Source: Toxorhynchites rutilus septentrionalis
Lineage: Eukaryota > Arthropoda > Insecta > Diptera > Culicidae
Reading direction: 5' to 3'
Assembly (NCBI RefSeq): GCF_029784135.1
Contig: NC_073744.1
Coordinates: 64,678,593-64,742,592 of the forward strand
Length of the DNA: 64,000 nt
Shown here: positions 42,440 to 54,632 of the stretch, one piece after another
Numbering within the stretch: position 1 is the stretch's first letter
Layout of the letters: each line of letters begins with the position of its first letter
Notes under the pieces: model-generated
Told to the model about the DNA's origin: nothing
What the model saw: the letters and a program-made list of their open reading frames with translations, nothing else
The model's database searches: none
Program-made: the position numbers and the translations under genes

Positions 42440-43729
42440 GAACAAGACAAAGAACTGCGCGTTTTAACGCATCTTGTTTAGGCGCAGGATCGCGTTTACG
42501 CGTTCTCCGCTTTGGCCGGTGCATATTCACGCACGACTCCAGGGGGAACAGGTTAGTCAGGCCGTTCTCTGCTTTGCTTTCCTGTACCTTGTCATAATCA
42601 GCTAGAAGAACGCGAGAGAATAAACTTATGGTCCACCGACGACTTCGAATCAGCAAAGATTAAACATTGGAAGAAGTGTCCTCCCGTAGGGAAGTATGGG
42701 GTCAAACGGCGTACAACTGATGCCGAAAAATCCGACACTCGATTGGAGAAACTCTACTTACCATCAAGTATGGAAAAGTTCATTCGCCCATTTCTCTACA
42801 CCTGATTATAAATCACTCTTGTATCTGCATGGAATAATCATGGCGAAAAGAATGCAGCAAACAATCGTGAGATTGCACGATGAATCATTTTATACTCCCC
42901 GACCATCTTCATTCCGGACTGATAGAAAACATAACAAAACAAAGAGTGGAAAACAACATTCAATGAATGATTATTCCTTTGGAAGGATCGCACGAAACAA
43001 AATAACAAGTGAGTCAAAATAGATTGAATCTGCCTGTATGTTTGATTTTATTTTCCCTTGTATTCTTTTCCTTGTCAGCATTCAAGTGCACATGAAATCC
43101 ACTTTCCCGCTCATCCATAACTTGCGTTAATATGGTCTTTTGCGTTGGCTTAGATCGGTTCATACTAGAAACAAAAAAATGTCATTGCAATAGTGCACAG
43201 GAAACAACTCGATTTCAACTATCTACCTATATTTTACTGCCGCGATCGAGGCTCAATGATTGCTAGTTGAGAGAAATACGAATGATTTTACAGAGACACT
43301 CACTGGCTCAAGCAAATGAGGCAAATGGGGGAATGCAAAAAATTCTGAGAATAGAAGAGCGGAATCGAGACAGTATTTTTCCAATCTAAACGAGAATGAA
43401 CTTTGCGGAGAGGATAGGTGAATGTTTTCTGTCTCAAATAAAGTGAGGCATAAACGGAGAATAGAATGGTGAGTTTTATCTGTGAATGAGTGTTGTTGAA
43501 CAAATTTCGATGCGATTTTGCCCATACCTGCTTACCATCGCCATTGAATTGTTTCAATTTACTTTTGCATTCACGCTTCAATTTCCCTGCAATTTGGATT
43601 ATCAATTTGTTTGATATGCTAAACATTACAATTTGCTAAACTCTAAACGGTTTAATTTCATAAAAAATTGGAAGAACTTCCTTTTTTCCCATACATTTGT
43701 TCTGCCGATTTGTGTGTCAGCCCCACCCG
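42440..43729. other. Unassigned sequence upstream of the candidate promoter
   Basis: Several frames of 80-110 codons without motifs. No element termini recognised. Confidence 0.35.
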
Positions 43730-44345
43730 TATTTCGAATGCTTATAGCTCGAACATTTCTTAACAGATCGGAAAGATGTTTTGCATCAATTGATATGAAA
43801 TATTTCTATGCGTCTATCACAATTAATAAAATGTTATTTTTCATTAGATGAACAACTGTAAAATGTCAACATTATCTAAACGCCCTGACGGTTTCCCCAA
43901 CACAGACTTCGGAGTCGATGTACCTGTGGAAATCCGCTTTGCAAATATACATACAAGTCAGGGGTATTTTTATTCCCACCGAGCTGTGTTTCCCTAACAC
44001 GGACTTCTAAAGCAATGTGCCTATGGAAATCCAATTAGTCAAAACATACAAGTCGGGGGTATTGTTTTCCCGCTGAGCTGTGTTTCACTAACACGGACTT
44101 CAAAATTAATGTGCCTGGTGGAATTCGCTTTGCAAATACTTGCAAGTCGGAGGTATTTTTTGGTGTTGTACTCGCTTGTCGTTGTGCAGACCGGAATATG
44201 TTTCCCTAAAACGTATTTTTAAACTGAGAAGCCTGGGAAAATAGTCATTTCAGAAACTAGAGGTGAATAAACTTTCGCGGTTCGAGAACTACGTAAACAT
44301 GAGATGTGCTAATTTCAAAGGGAAATGTACAATGATCGTTTCACA
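43730..44345 (+). repeat. Repeat B, copy 2
   Basis: Homologous to 14,880-15,745. After the shared TTCGAATGCTTATAGCTCGA head there are four tandem units marked by TTTCCCTAACACGGACTT near 43,890, 43,990, 44,084 and 44,202, and a related tail. The array is two units shorter than in copy 1. Confidence 0.75.
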
Positions 44346-44624
44346 ATGCTGTGATCGCCAGGATGGTTCTGAAAGAAAAAATGTTGATTGAGTAATGAAA
44401 TGTTTTTAAAATTGCTGATGAGAAAATGGTAGGGTAAACCTTACCATGAATTCGAACTACGTTGCCTTACAGATGGAAACAACAGATTGTTGCTGGATAT
44501 GTGTCCACAATAAGTGCAAGCGTTTGGCACTTGAGCTGTTTTAACTATTTTCGAAAAATTTCACAGCATATGTGTTTATTAATGCGTTATGTCCGGTAAT
44601 GATTCAAGTTCTATATATAGCTTT

Positions 44625-45178
44625 ATTTCATCAAGCCATTCTGAGAAATCAGAACCTTTTGCGAGTTTAAGGTGTTTCGTACTAGTTTAGGCATGTACAC
44701 TGTGTTAAGTAACACATACCCATTGTCTTCCGAAGCGGGATTTCGGAAGAAGGTTTCGAACTCTTTTGAATTCGCACAAATGTTGCACCCTAGATTACCA
44801 ACTTGCTGTCGCTAAGTTGGTAATAGTCCCATCAAATGTGAATGTGAATCTTCTGCAGAGAGACCATTAATTAGGAAGTAAGCGATTGGGATTTTTCATG
44901 GAACCTGAACGCCTGAGACCATGAAAACTAGAGCTTCTCTTGCAGCAATGGTTTGCTCCAACAGTCCTGTATTTGTTTCTCGAATCGAATGATGCTAAAC
45001 TATGCCTTCCAATTTCTTCGTCTTTTCATTGCAGAATACCTGTTGTCTAATGACCATTTCGTCCATTAGTAAACTATCGATCAGAGTTTTCCCTTTTGCT
45101 TTTAGTTCCGCGGCCTTCATTCGTAATACTTCTAAGGTTTCTTTTGTTATACCTGGCTCCCCGTAAGTATCACCTAAC
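44625..45178 (-). pseudogene. P-element/THAP9-like transposase relic
   Basis: The minus-strand translation from about 45,178 reads GEPGITKETLEVLRMKAAEL and then LIDSLLMDEMVIRQQVFCNE (the DEMxIR block, with the first catalytic Asp of P-type transposases) up to a stop after LEGIV. A shifted frame continues with EALVFMVSGVQVP, a stop where Trp is expected, KIPIAYFLINGLS and, near 44,700, NTVYMPKLVRNTLNSQKVLI. This order (DEMAIR, KIPIxYFLxxGL, HMxKLVRN) is that of the RNase H-like domain of P-element and THAP9 transposases. Several stops and a frame change make it dead. The THAP DNA-binding domain and C-terminus are not visible, and neither are inverted repeats. Confidence 0.75.
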
Positions 45179-45224
45179 TATGGTTCGAGGGTGTGGTAGT
45201 CTGTCGTTGAATATTCATACGGGG

Positions 45225-45268
45225 AATAAAAATGTAATGTAGTTTCACAACTACATTACATTTTTATT
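45225..45268. other. Perfect 20-bp hairpin
   Basis: Arms 45,225-45,244 (AATAAAAATGTAATGTAGTT) and 45,249-45,268 are exact reverse complements with a 4-nt loop (TCAC). It lies just upstream of the P-element-like coding relic. Confidence 0.9.
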
Positions 45269-45282
45269 TTATTTTTTATTTT

Positions 45283-45305
45283 AAACGTTACGCAACGTAA
45301 CGTTT
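45283..45305. other. Perfect 10-bp hairpin
   Basis: AAACGTTACG and CGTAACGTTT around a 3-nt loop, 14 bp from the 20-bp hairpin. Confidence 0.9.
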
Positions 45306-45744
45306 CACTACAAGGGCGTCTATTCGATCGCTAACGCAATTCCTCGAAGAAAGAGAGAATGAATATTGCTGAAAAATATATATGGAAGATAAGGTGTATG
45401 AATATTCGAGCAAAGACTTTCACATTTAAAGCGGAACTGCATATCCCGAATCATTAAGTTCGCTGCAAATGGAGATGAATCATATTATCAATATTAAGTG
45501 ATTAAAAAAATTGTAGGATGTTGTGTCCGAGATGCGACCGCATTGTTGACGTAGAACTGCGCTGTTATTTTATATAAGTCGATACTATTTCATAATGCTG
45601 TGAAATTTTAGAAATAACTGTTTGGTAGAATGTCATGTCATCATGCTACATGTTATTTAATATTGCCTCAGTGGAGTCGCGCCTTGAGGCATCAAAATAA
45701 ACGCTTCTGTTAATACTACTGGTCTCGAAAAAAGTTGCATTACT

Positions 45745-46663
45745 TTGTCATCCTCAAGATAAGCGCAGCTGTCATCCTTAGTGAAGAAAGTTTTGCCAAT
45801 AGCAAGCGAAACCAAATCACACACAAAATTGCAGAACAAAATTTACTTTCTTGGTGACTAAATAACGAAATAAACTCTTTCTGTTAATTTTAACAACCTC
45901 GAAAAGAGTAGCATTGCTTCATTATAATCAAGATAAGCGCAAATGCAATCCTAGTTGAAGGCAGTTATGCGAATAGCACGCGAACCCGTATAACTTTTAA
46001 CACTCCAGTACGACATTCAAGATGTTTGGTATTCCTCAAATAATTTTTCGTGACAGGGCCAACGCACACGGGAGCAGATTCAAATGTAGTTTCAGCGTAA
46101 CGAATATGCACTATTTTTACGAACAGGTACGTACGCACACAAATGTCCATATATCGATGGCTTGAAGCAACTAAATATACACACAATTATCTCCGTTTTG
46201 CACTCTTCTCGACAGAAGCCCTTTCTGTTATTATTGCCGTTCTCGATTAGCTTAGGTTAGAAAATTTGCCTCAGCGAGATCCACTGTTTATACTCTAGGC
46301 AAGTATTCCCCTTCATTCTTCTTCTCTTCCTTTGTTCACGGGTACTTTAAATCATACTTCGTTGCTCGTTGATAACTTGCCCGTTATTGACAGCTCTGTT
46401 CGGGAAAGCATACAAATGGACAGAACAAATGTATGGGGAAATGGAAACGCTTATAGTTTTCATGAATTTTAACCATTTATACACCAGTGGATCGTAATGT
46501 ACAGCGTACCAAACAAATCTTAGGGAATTTTCGATTCGTTTGGTAAGTAAATCGCCAAAACCAGTTCGTGGCAAAAATAGTTATTAACGTTAACTTTATT
46601 TCATAAAAACGTGACCTGTTTTCTGATTTGGCACCCTTAATGAAAGACCTAGTTCTACGTAAA
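45745..46663 (+). repeat. Repeat A, copy 3
   Basis: The most complete copy of the family present at 835-1470 and, inverted, at 33,201-34,165. It contains the pre-insertion site of the Harbinger-type MITE at about 46,520 and ends in GACCTAGTTCTACGT followed by A residues. No conserved coding frame. Confidence 0.65.
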
Positions 46664-48895
46664 AACATTAAACTCATATACCTTCTGCGTTTCAACGATG
46701 GTGTGCTGTCCATTTCAGCAACATCAGGGAAAAAATCTGTTATGTTGTCATTTATCATAAACATAGATAAATGTGGAAAAGGCGATACAACATACGAAAC
46801 TTTCGAAAACGATCGGAAGGGCAGTTTCTATCAGTCGCCTCATTTCATTTACGACGCGGAAGTTAGTGTCGAGGAACTGTTAGGAGCATATCCGAATGAT
46901 TTTGGAATTATTCTCATTAGTAGTATAAAACTTTATATCGGCATTCGCTATCGATCCCAACCAAGCAATACATCGTTTCATTTTTTTAGGAAATCGGGCT
47001 GGAAGTGATCGTACCACCCGGGTGACGTCTTTAGAGAACCCATATTGAACTGACAGGAGCCAACATATCGAGTATCCCATTGACAGTTCTGCTTGAGATT
47101 TTGCTAACGATCCTAGCATCAATCATAGCACCCGACTGGATCATACAAACATATGTGAAACACAGCGGCGAGCACTTGCACTAGTATGACAACATGTCAC
47201 ACCCTGAGACGAGACATGGCAATAGGGGGCCGATTCCGGACCACCTCTTTTGTCAAACTCGGACCACTTGCAACTCGGCCTCTGATTGGTTAATGATGAA
47301 AATTATTGACAAAGATAAATATACAAAAATGGGATTTCCAACATTTTTAGTGTTGCCAAATATATTAAAAATTGAATAATAGTTATATTCACATTACATT
47401 TTAGCGAAAAATTCTATTATGGATTCTTTGTAAGTTTTCGTTTCTATTACGTCCGGTGTTCAGTTCCTGAAGATAGGGAAACATTGCATCGGAATTTCCA
47501 CCCTACATTTTTTTGTAACTCTCTTGTCATCTAGCATAGCATAATGGCAGCGGCCTAGCAAAGAAGAACATTCAATTTTTTTCCAACCGTAAAGCAGTTA
47601 GCAATAAAATTAGGATCAAATAACAAATAATAACCAAGACAGCATGGAACGTATTCAAAATCATGTTGGAGCCTGAATAAAGCACACATACCTAAAAAAA
47701 CTTGAATAAACGCTATGTTATATTTTGGGAATGTATTTCAGTACTATTAGTATTTGAACGATATCAAAGTTGAATTATAAAGCCTTATTCCTGTATACAC
47801 TTCACGGTGAAAACGAAATGAAGTGTATCCGCGATGACAACGATACGGTGTCGACATCTGGATACGAAATTAGTTTTTAACAAGTCTTACTACTCGGCCA
47901 GAAGGCACTTTTTAATTGCTAAAATCTGAATGAAAATTTTTACTTGGCGTTATTTATTTACTTGAAGCACGTCTTTCTTACCCTAACTTGACCTATTTTC
48001 TATACACTTTCCGATATTCTCACTAAAACTTATCATTATAACATAAAATTATCTTCAGATACAATTTTTGTACAAGATCATTTTACCAAATGAAGAAAGC
48101 AAAGTTTTCCATTCATATTGAACACTAATTTGATACGGAAAAGGTAATTTTGATTCATAATTTCTTTTTGAAAAGGGTTCATTCTACCTGAAAACCCATC
48201 ATTTTCTTTAACTCGTGAAACAAAATGTAATGGCGTGTAGTTCATTTCGATTTAATCGTGAAGCGTAAACGGTAAGGCCCACAATCTCTTGATAAATAAG
48301 ATGAACTATAAATTTAATTCATGTATTTCAACACATACTCCTACTATCAAATCAACGTTTTCAAGTTTTCTTTAATTTTTTGCATACCAAAATAACAGGA
48401 AAGTACTTATTGTTTAAAATATGTGACATTCGGTTGAAAAATTAATACAAAAAAATGGTGCAGCTCAGAAAATACATGATACGAAGAACACATGTTTTTC
48501 ATGGGAAATAATCTTCCGAAATTTTATAACATTTGGCAACCTTCACATCCCGCTTTACTGTTATCTAGCACTTGGTCGACGAAAATGCAGAAAGAAGAGT
48601 AAGAAGCCAGTTGTCACGTCTTGTCTTAGGTCACACCAAGTTTGACGCAGCAGAAGTAAACAGTTTTTGTAAGACGCACTGATTTCTGACACAAGTAAGA
48701 AAAAAGTTGCGACAAAATATAAGACAATTTGTTCATTTCCACTGTTTTCGGAAGAAAACTAACAGTTTCACGGAGATACTTTGTTTGATACAGATCCTAG
48801 TGAATATTTATCATGTTAACAATAAACCTATAAGATTTTCGGGAATTTTAGTCAAAACATCGAAAAATTCGTTTCACTGCACGGATCCGAAACGG
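46664..48895. other. Unassigned 2.2-kb stretch with repeat G inside
   Basis: The plus-strand frame at 46,628-47,008 (126 codons) begins in repeat A and has no recognised domain. A match to repeat G lies at 48,035-48,215. Nothing else can be named. Confidence 0.35.
48035..48215. repeat. Repeat G, copy 2
   Basis: Diverged relative of 34,395-34,580 and 62,875-63,020 (AAATTATCTTCAGATACA and TTCTACCTGAAAACCCAT landmarks). Confidence 0.45.
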
Positions 48896-48896
48896 A

Positions 48897-49440
48897 ATGT
48901 TATCCGTAAAATATCAAAACAAGTCAACGGGTGATTGCAAAACTTCTGAGACGACAAAGTTGTTCGGCTCCAATGGAAAAAGCTGGGAACATCGTACGAT
49001 TGGTGGCCCCTTCAAACCACAGTACACGACCAAAACGTTCAAACTCGAAGAAGGCAACATCATGGTCTGGAGGTGCTTATCCTTTTACGGAGTTGGTCCC
49101 CTGCACTAGATCAACAAGGTAAATGCCGTTAAAACGACAATTCCTGCAAGACAACGACGCCAAACACACCACCCAAACTGTGAAGAAATGTTTTGCTAAT
49201 CACAAGATCGTCGTCATGGAGTGGCCCAGCCACCAGACTCAAACCCCATCGAGAATCTGTGGCAGATTCTAAAGAAGTCGGTTTATATGGAAAAATTCAA
49301 AATCAAACTGGAACTATGGGGAAAAAGGTCGATTTTATGACCCTGTTCGGCGGGATGTCATCCGAAACAACGGTTGTACGACGAAACATTAACACGGAAT
49401 GGTGAAGGAAGCTTTTTCCGGTATAAAGTTATTTTTTAAA
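48897..49440 (+). pseudogene. Tc1-like (DD34E-type) transposase relic
   Basis: The plus-strand translation contains LFGSNGKSWEHR, KPQYTTKTFKLEEGNIMVWR and GVGPLH, the region around the first and second conserved blocks of Tc1 enzymes. After a deletion, LQDNDAKHTTQTVKKCFANH carries the second catalytic Asp. A frame change then gives DSNPIENLWQILKK with the catalytic Glu (about 49,236-49,277). Stops and at least two frame changes inactivate it. The N-terminal DNA-binding domain is not recognisable. The 3' side is cut by the gypsy LTR at 49,463, so the retrotransposon inserted into, or was joined to, this older element. Confidence 0.85.
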
Positions 49441-49462
49441 TTATTAATTATTTTTTTAAAAT

Positions 49463-49633
49463 TAGCTCTCTTGTGTTTCAAACAGTACAAAGATAGGTAA
49501 GTCACTCTCTATTGTCAAACAGCTATAAAATATAGGTTGAGTTCATTATTAATTATTAATAGTTATCCAGACAGTGATGTGATAAGTTCAATTTGGTGTA
49601 TTAATGAGAATAAAGTTTATTTCAAATTAAAAT
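49463..49633 (+). repeat. 5' LTR remnant
   Basis: Shares TAGCTCTCTTGTGTTTCAAA and the following 90 bp with 54,768-54,872, then has 56 bp (49,567-49,622) absent from the 3' LTR before a shared CAAATTAAAAT. An AATAAAG signal lies near 49,611. The upstream promoter part present at the 3' end is missing here. Confidence 0.75.
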
Positions 49634-49842
49634 CAAAACGAAATAGGCCAAGAGATAGGGAAGACAAACAGTGGTTATTTCATGAAGTGAAGAGTGAAAT
49701 ACAAGTGATTCCGCATCAAGCATCACTAGCTGAAGGCAGTACACTGCCAACGATCTCTTGGACCATCGTTCACGACAGGAAGAAAGCTAATGGGTGAAGA
49801 ATTTTGTTTTTTACAAATTTTCCTTCGCTGCTTTACCTTCGG

Positions 49843-49945
49843 GATAGCGCACTACCAGATAGACGCAAATCCACGAAAAAACGCGTACTACCAGATAGGC
49901 GTCTTTTTTCACACGAAAGCAACGCACTAACAGACAGACGTTGTT
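49843..49945 (+). repeat. Three short tandem units in the gypsy leader
   Basis: GCGCACTACCAGATAGACGC, GCGTACTACCAGATAGGCGT and ACGCACTAACAGACAGACGT occur about 40 bp apart between the LTR and gag. Repeats in this position in other gypsy elements can bind regulatory proteins; no such function is shown here. Confidence 0.8.
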
Positions 49946-50131
49946 TTCTTGTAAATTCATGAGCAAAAAATTGGCAGAAGTCCTGTTCACGAATCGTCTG
50001 ATTAGTAGCGACGACGTGACAACAGTGACAGTGACAGCAGTCTAAGCTCTTGTGGGTTGGAACAGAACTCCCACGTCCCACTCCAAAATTTCAACATTAA
50101 TTTTGAACCCTCATTAGAACAAAGAGTAAAA

Positions 50132-51290
50132 ATGGCCGAACAGAATAATGTAGAGATTAACCTCATGCAGCAACTTTCCAGTCAGATAAATTCTCTCGCA
50201 CAGTCGATGAGTTTAATGAATAATAAACAGACACAATATGATAATCTACTAGCTGCAATCAGCTTGAAATTAGACAGTAATAACGCAGGGCCTAGCACCG
50301 TTCAGCATCCAACTTCGATGCCACTACAACCGGTCGATCTTTTAAGAATACCGGATCCAATAAAGTCCATCCCCAACTACGATGGCAATAGAAAACAGTT
50401 AAATAGCTGGCTTACAACAGCCGAAAATACTTTGGGTATTTTTTATTATTAATTAAATATTAATTATTAATTATTATTATTCCAATGATAAACGCCCAAG
50501 TCTACTCAATTTACGTTCAAGCTATAATAAATAAGATAGAGGGCAAAGCAAAAGATATTTTATGTCTTGCGGGAAGCCCAACAAACTTTGATGAAATTAA
50601 AGAAATTCTTATCAACGCTATTGGCAACAGACAGGAACTGTCCACATACAAAAGCCAGTTATGGCAAAACAAAATGCAAGACAACACGAGTGTCCACAAT
50701 TATTATCAAAAAACTAAAACAATAATACAAAATATTAAAATTCTTTCAAAACAAAATGAAAAATATCGCACTCATTGGGAAGCGATAAATGACTTTATAG
50801 AGGAGGATGCATTGGAAGCCGGCCTTCGCGAACCATATTTTGGTTATGCTCAAGCCGCAAGACCCAAAGATTTGGAAGACGCTTATGCATTCTTTTGCAA
50901 ATTAAAAGGCAAAGAAATTACAGCAGACAACATGAATTTGTCTAATAGGAATAACTCAAATTACCATCGATTCAAAAGCGAAAAGCCACTAAATACAACG
51001 TTTAACAACACAAAAGTGGAAAAGAGTATACAGCATTTACCACAACCAATGGATATTGGCCCTTCATTAAGGAGCAAACTCACTCTTAATAAGAAATTTT
51101 TACACAATAATGAAACTTCGAACCGTTCTGAGAGCCCTGACCACTCAGACCAGAATGAGGAAAATGAAGTAAATTTTATGGCAGGTACCTCAAATAACCC
51201 ACCCAACATAAATTACCTTCCTTACATTAAAAGTATAAAATGTAAAACAAATCAGGCGGTTAAGCTTCTTTTGGACACAGGAGCCAACCG
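50132..51290 (+). pseudogene. gag of the gypsy element, interrupted
   Basis: The best start is ATG at 50,132 (AAAATGG context). The first segment runs to 50,452, with MQQLSSQINSL and a PIKSIPNYDGNRKQLNSW block typical of errantivirus-like Gag. It is then interrupted by about 45 bp of almost pure A/T (50,436-50,480) with a stop. Gag resumes at 50,485 with IINKIEGKAKDIL and continues to about residue 240 of that frame, where the PMDIGPSLRSK block leads into protease. No CCHC zinc knuckle is visible, as in gypsy/17.6 relatives. The structural protein would package the RNA intermediate; this copy cannot make it intact. Confidence 0.8.
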
Positions 51291-51517
51291 ACACAGGAGG
51301 GAACCGGAAAGAGAAAATAAACTTTTTGGGATTTGATATTCCAAAGCAAATATACTATGAACTTGACTTCCACAAATTTTTCGACGGTATAATTGGTTCT
51401 GAATTTTTTGCCGAAACTAATACAATTATCGATTACCAAAATGAAACTGTAACAATGAAGGATCATAAAATGCCTTATAAAAATTTTACCCCGAAAGGAA
51501 AAGTTTCAACCACATAA
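51235..51517 (+). pseudogene. gypsy protease, frame-broken
   Basis: The aspartic protease active site reads LLLDTGAN at about 51,268-51,291. The frame then shifts, and the C-terminal half (DGIIGSEFFAETNTIIDY) is found in another frame from 51,326. The flap region between them is shortened or lost. Confidence 0.75.
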
Positions 51518-51693
51518 TAACACTACCAAACGACAAGAATGGCGATTGGTTTGTTTCCAAGCCAGCGGAACTCTTCAAATGTGTTCTAATCGAACCTGGT
51601 CTTTATAAATCAGAGAATAAACAAACATCGTTTCTTGTAAGAACGAAGAATCCAAATAAACCCAAAGTATCACTGGAAAAGAATTATATTAGA

Positions 51694-53000
51694 GTGAATA
51701 ATTTTGAGACCCGTAATTTTTTTTCATCAGAGAAAAACATGAAAATTAGATGCAAAAGTGAATTAGAGAACTTGATACGAACCGATCATCTGTCTCGCTT
51801 AGAAAAAGATGAACTATTGAAAGTATTGAAAGAACACCATCAGGTAATACTGAACGATGACGAAAAGCTGACATCAACAACAATAAAGCATATTCGTGTA
51901 GTCATAGTCATGGACTACAGGAAATTAAACGAAATCACAATAGATGATAGATATCCAATTCCATAAATAGAAGATATACTCGACAATTTAGGTCATTCAC
52001 AATATTTCACCATAATTAATCTAAAATCTGGATTCCACCAGATCGAGATGGATGAAAATTCAAGACAGAAAACCGCATTCAATACCGACCTTGGCCACTA
52101 CGAATTTTTTCGGATGCCGTTCGGTTTGAAGAACGCACCGGCCACATTTCAGAGGGCAATGAATTCAATCCCAGGGGACCTCATTGGCAAAACATGCTAC
52201 GTCTATTTAGATGATGTTGTCGTTTTCGGTAGATGTTTGAAGAATCATTTGAAAAACTTGGAAAAAATTGAAAAACGCAAACTTAAAGATACAGCTCGAC
52301 AAATACGATGTTTTAAAACGGAATTGTGAGTTTTTTGGACATGTTATTACCCCCGAGGGCATCAAACCGAACCCAGACAAGATCAGAGAAATACAAAACT
52401 GGAAAATACCCACAACAGAAAAACAAATCAAACAATATTTAGGACTTTATGGTTACTACAGAAAATTTATTAGAGACTATGCAAAACTCACGAAACCTAT
52501 TACTAAATATCTGAAAAAAGAAATGGATTTAAACCTTAATGACACTGAATTCAAAGAAGCCTTCGAGAAGTGTAAGAAAATTCTTATAGCTGACCCCATA
52601 CTTAAATATCCAGATTTTTCAAGACCAATAATCTTGACGACAGACGCATCTAATTACGCACAAGGTGCCATACTGTTCCAAATACACGAAACAAAGGACC
52701 ACCCTCTAGCCTGTGCATCTCGAACATTGAAAAAACACGAAATCAATTACTCTACAACGGAAAAGGAAGCCTGTGGGCTGTAGAAAAATTTAAACCATAT
52801 TTATATGGAAATAAATTTACTTTGATAACCGACCATAAGCCACTAACCTTTATTAAAAAGTCAACAAAAAATCAGAAAATTATTCGTTGGAGAATTGAGC
52901 TTGAAAATTATGATTATAACGTTATCTATAAAACAGGCAAAACAAACGTTGTTACTGATGCGTTAAGCCGAAAAATCGACACGAATGCTACGGAAACAAA
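51694..53000 (+). pseudogene. gypsy reverse transcriptase-RNase H, broken
   Basis: RT starts after a linker. Text corresponding to the first RT motif appears shortened just before VMDYRKLNEITIDDRYPIP, which ends in a TAA at 51,964-51,966. The same frame continues with FRMPFGLKNAPATFQRAM and the catalytic YVYLDDVVVF (about 52,198-52,227). A frame change near 52,280 leads into the connection (HVITPEGIKPNPDKI, LGLYGYYRKFIRDY) and RNase H (LTTDASNYAQGAILF, NYSTTEKEACGL). A further frame change at about 52,775 gives FTLITDHKPLTF and DALSRK. Catalytic Asp residues of RT and RNase H are present, but no continuous protein is possible. Confidence 0.85.
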
Positions 53001-53269
53001 TGAACCAACAAACTCTTCCGATTTGCAGGTTAACAATCCTAGCGGTTCTCTACCCGACACTACACACTCTGCGGACACGTCCGATGAGTACTATATTCAC
53101 ATTACTGAAAGACCCATGAATAATTTTAGAAACCAATTAATATTCCGAGAGGGTGAGTTCAATACAGAATTTACTGAACAAGTTTTCCCAAGCTTCAAAA
53201 GAACAATTTGTCGCGACTCCTTTGATCATCATATTATCACAACTGCTCTGAAAAAATATCATAATGGAA

Positions 53270-54268
53270 AACAAACAGCCATCCAAGCTCCAGAAAATCT
53301 CTTACAGATGATCCAAGACGTATACAGAGATCATTTTTCAAATTCCAATTCTCACTTTGTTTTGACACAAAACGTAGTAGATGATGTAATCATGAAACAA
53401 GGACAAGATCAAATCATTAAAAAAAGAACACGAACGAGCTCATCGGGGTATACAAGAAGTTGAAAAACAAATAAAACGATCCTTTTTTCCCTAAAATGAT
53501 CAAGAAAATTCGAAAATTCATAAATGCATGTACCATCTGCGCACAACATAAATACGAGAGAAATCCTTACAATATAAAAATATCTCCAAGACCTATAGAA
53601 ACAGCTCCTTTCAATAGAGTACACATGGACATCTTTGGTATTGATAAGCATAACTATCTATCTTTAATATGCGCTTTTTCTAAACACATCTACTTAATAG
53701 AACTACCAACCAGAAACGTGATAGATATTCAAAATGCTTCAGGTAAATATTTCCTACACTTTGGCACGCCTAAAGTACTGATTTGTGACCATGAAGCTTC
53801 TTTTACAAGCATACAACTTAAAAGCTTCCTCTGTGAAATCAGTATTCAGATAGAATTCGCTTCTTCATCCGAATCAAATGGGGCAAATTGAACAAACTCA
53901 TAGCATTGAAATTGAAACATTGCATTGAAATGTTTAACGCTAACAAGCATAAATTTCCGGAACTGAACTCCCCAGATATTATCGCGCTTGTTGTAGCTTT
54001 ATACAAAGAAACGGTGCATTCTGCAACTTCATTCAATCCAAATGAGAGTATATTCTATCAGAGAAACATTACACAGCCATGTGAAGTAGCACATGCCGCT
54101 CAGAATATATTCTTGAAAGCCCAAAATTACTTAGAAAAAACCAAAGCTAACATGGCAAAATACAACCATATCGAAGAACCACCTCCAGATATTAAAGTAA
54201 ATGATAACATCTACATAAAAAAGAGAAAAAGAAAATCGACTCACGATTTATTGAATCAAAATGCTTGA
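53270..54268 (+). pseudogene. gypsy integrase, broken
   Basis: The zinc-binding HHCC region spans EHERAHRGIQE (in a shifted frame near 53,430) and CTICAQHKYE (53,530-53,559). The catalytic core has the first Asp in HMDIFGID and the second in LICDHEASF. The frame changes at about 53,885, inside the SSESNGQ block, just before the position of the catalytic Glu. The C-terminal part follows at 53,888-54,268. Stops and shifts preclude function. Between 54,269 and 54,632 no envelope-like frame is visible. Confidence 0.8.
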
Positions 54269-54632
54269 GAAGCAATTACCGAACTGTTATGATCAATAGA
54301 AATGTCAAGAGAAACAAGAATAAGATTAAATGCTTAAGAAGTAAAAAATAAAAGTTTTTTTTTCGTTCTAGGAATCATCAAGAAAAAAATCCCATGTTCC
54401 TCATCTGTCCATTTCCTAAAAATACCCTTACCCTTTCTAACCTCGAGTAAACCGCGAGTAAACGGTCGAAACCTACGTAACACTATAAACAGAAATAATC
54501 AACATTATCAAGTACCATTCTATGATTGCTTCAACGAAAACTACGAATGATTCCATTGCAATCCAGACGGAAACTTTATATTCTTGGATTCAGGAAACCA
54601 ATACCAAATTGCCGAGGACGACACTTTCTTTA

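Noticed and set aside
46628..47008. 126-codon plus-strand frame
   Set aside because: It begins inside the 3' end of repeat A and has no domain.
54269..54632. Envelope gene of the gypsy element
   Set aside because: Only about 360 bp lie between the integrase and the polypurine-like tract, with stops in all frames and no membrane segment.
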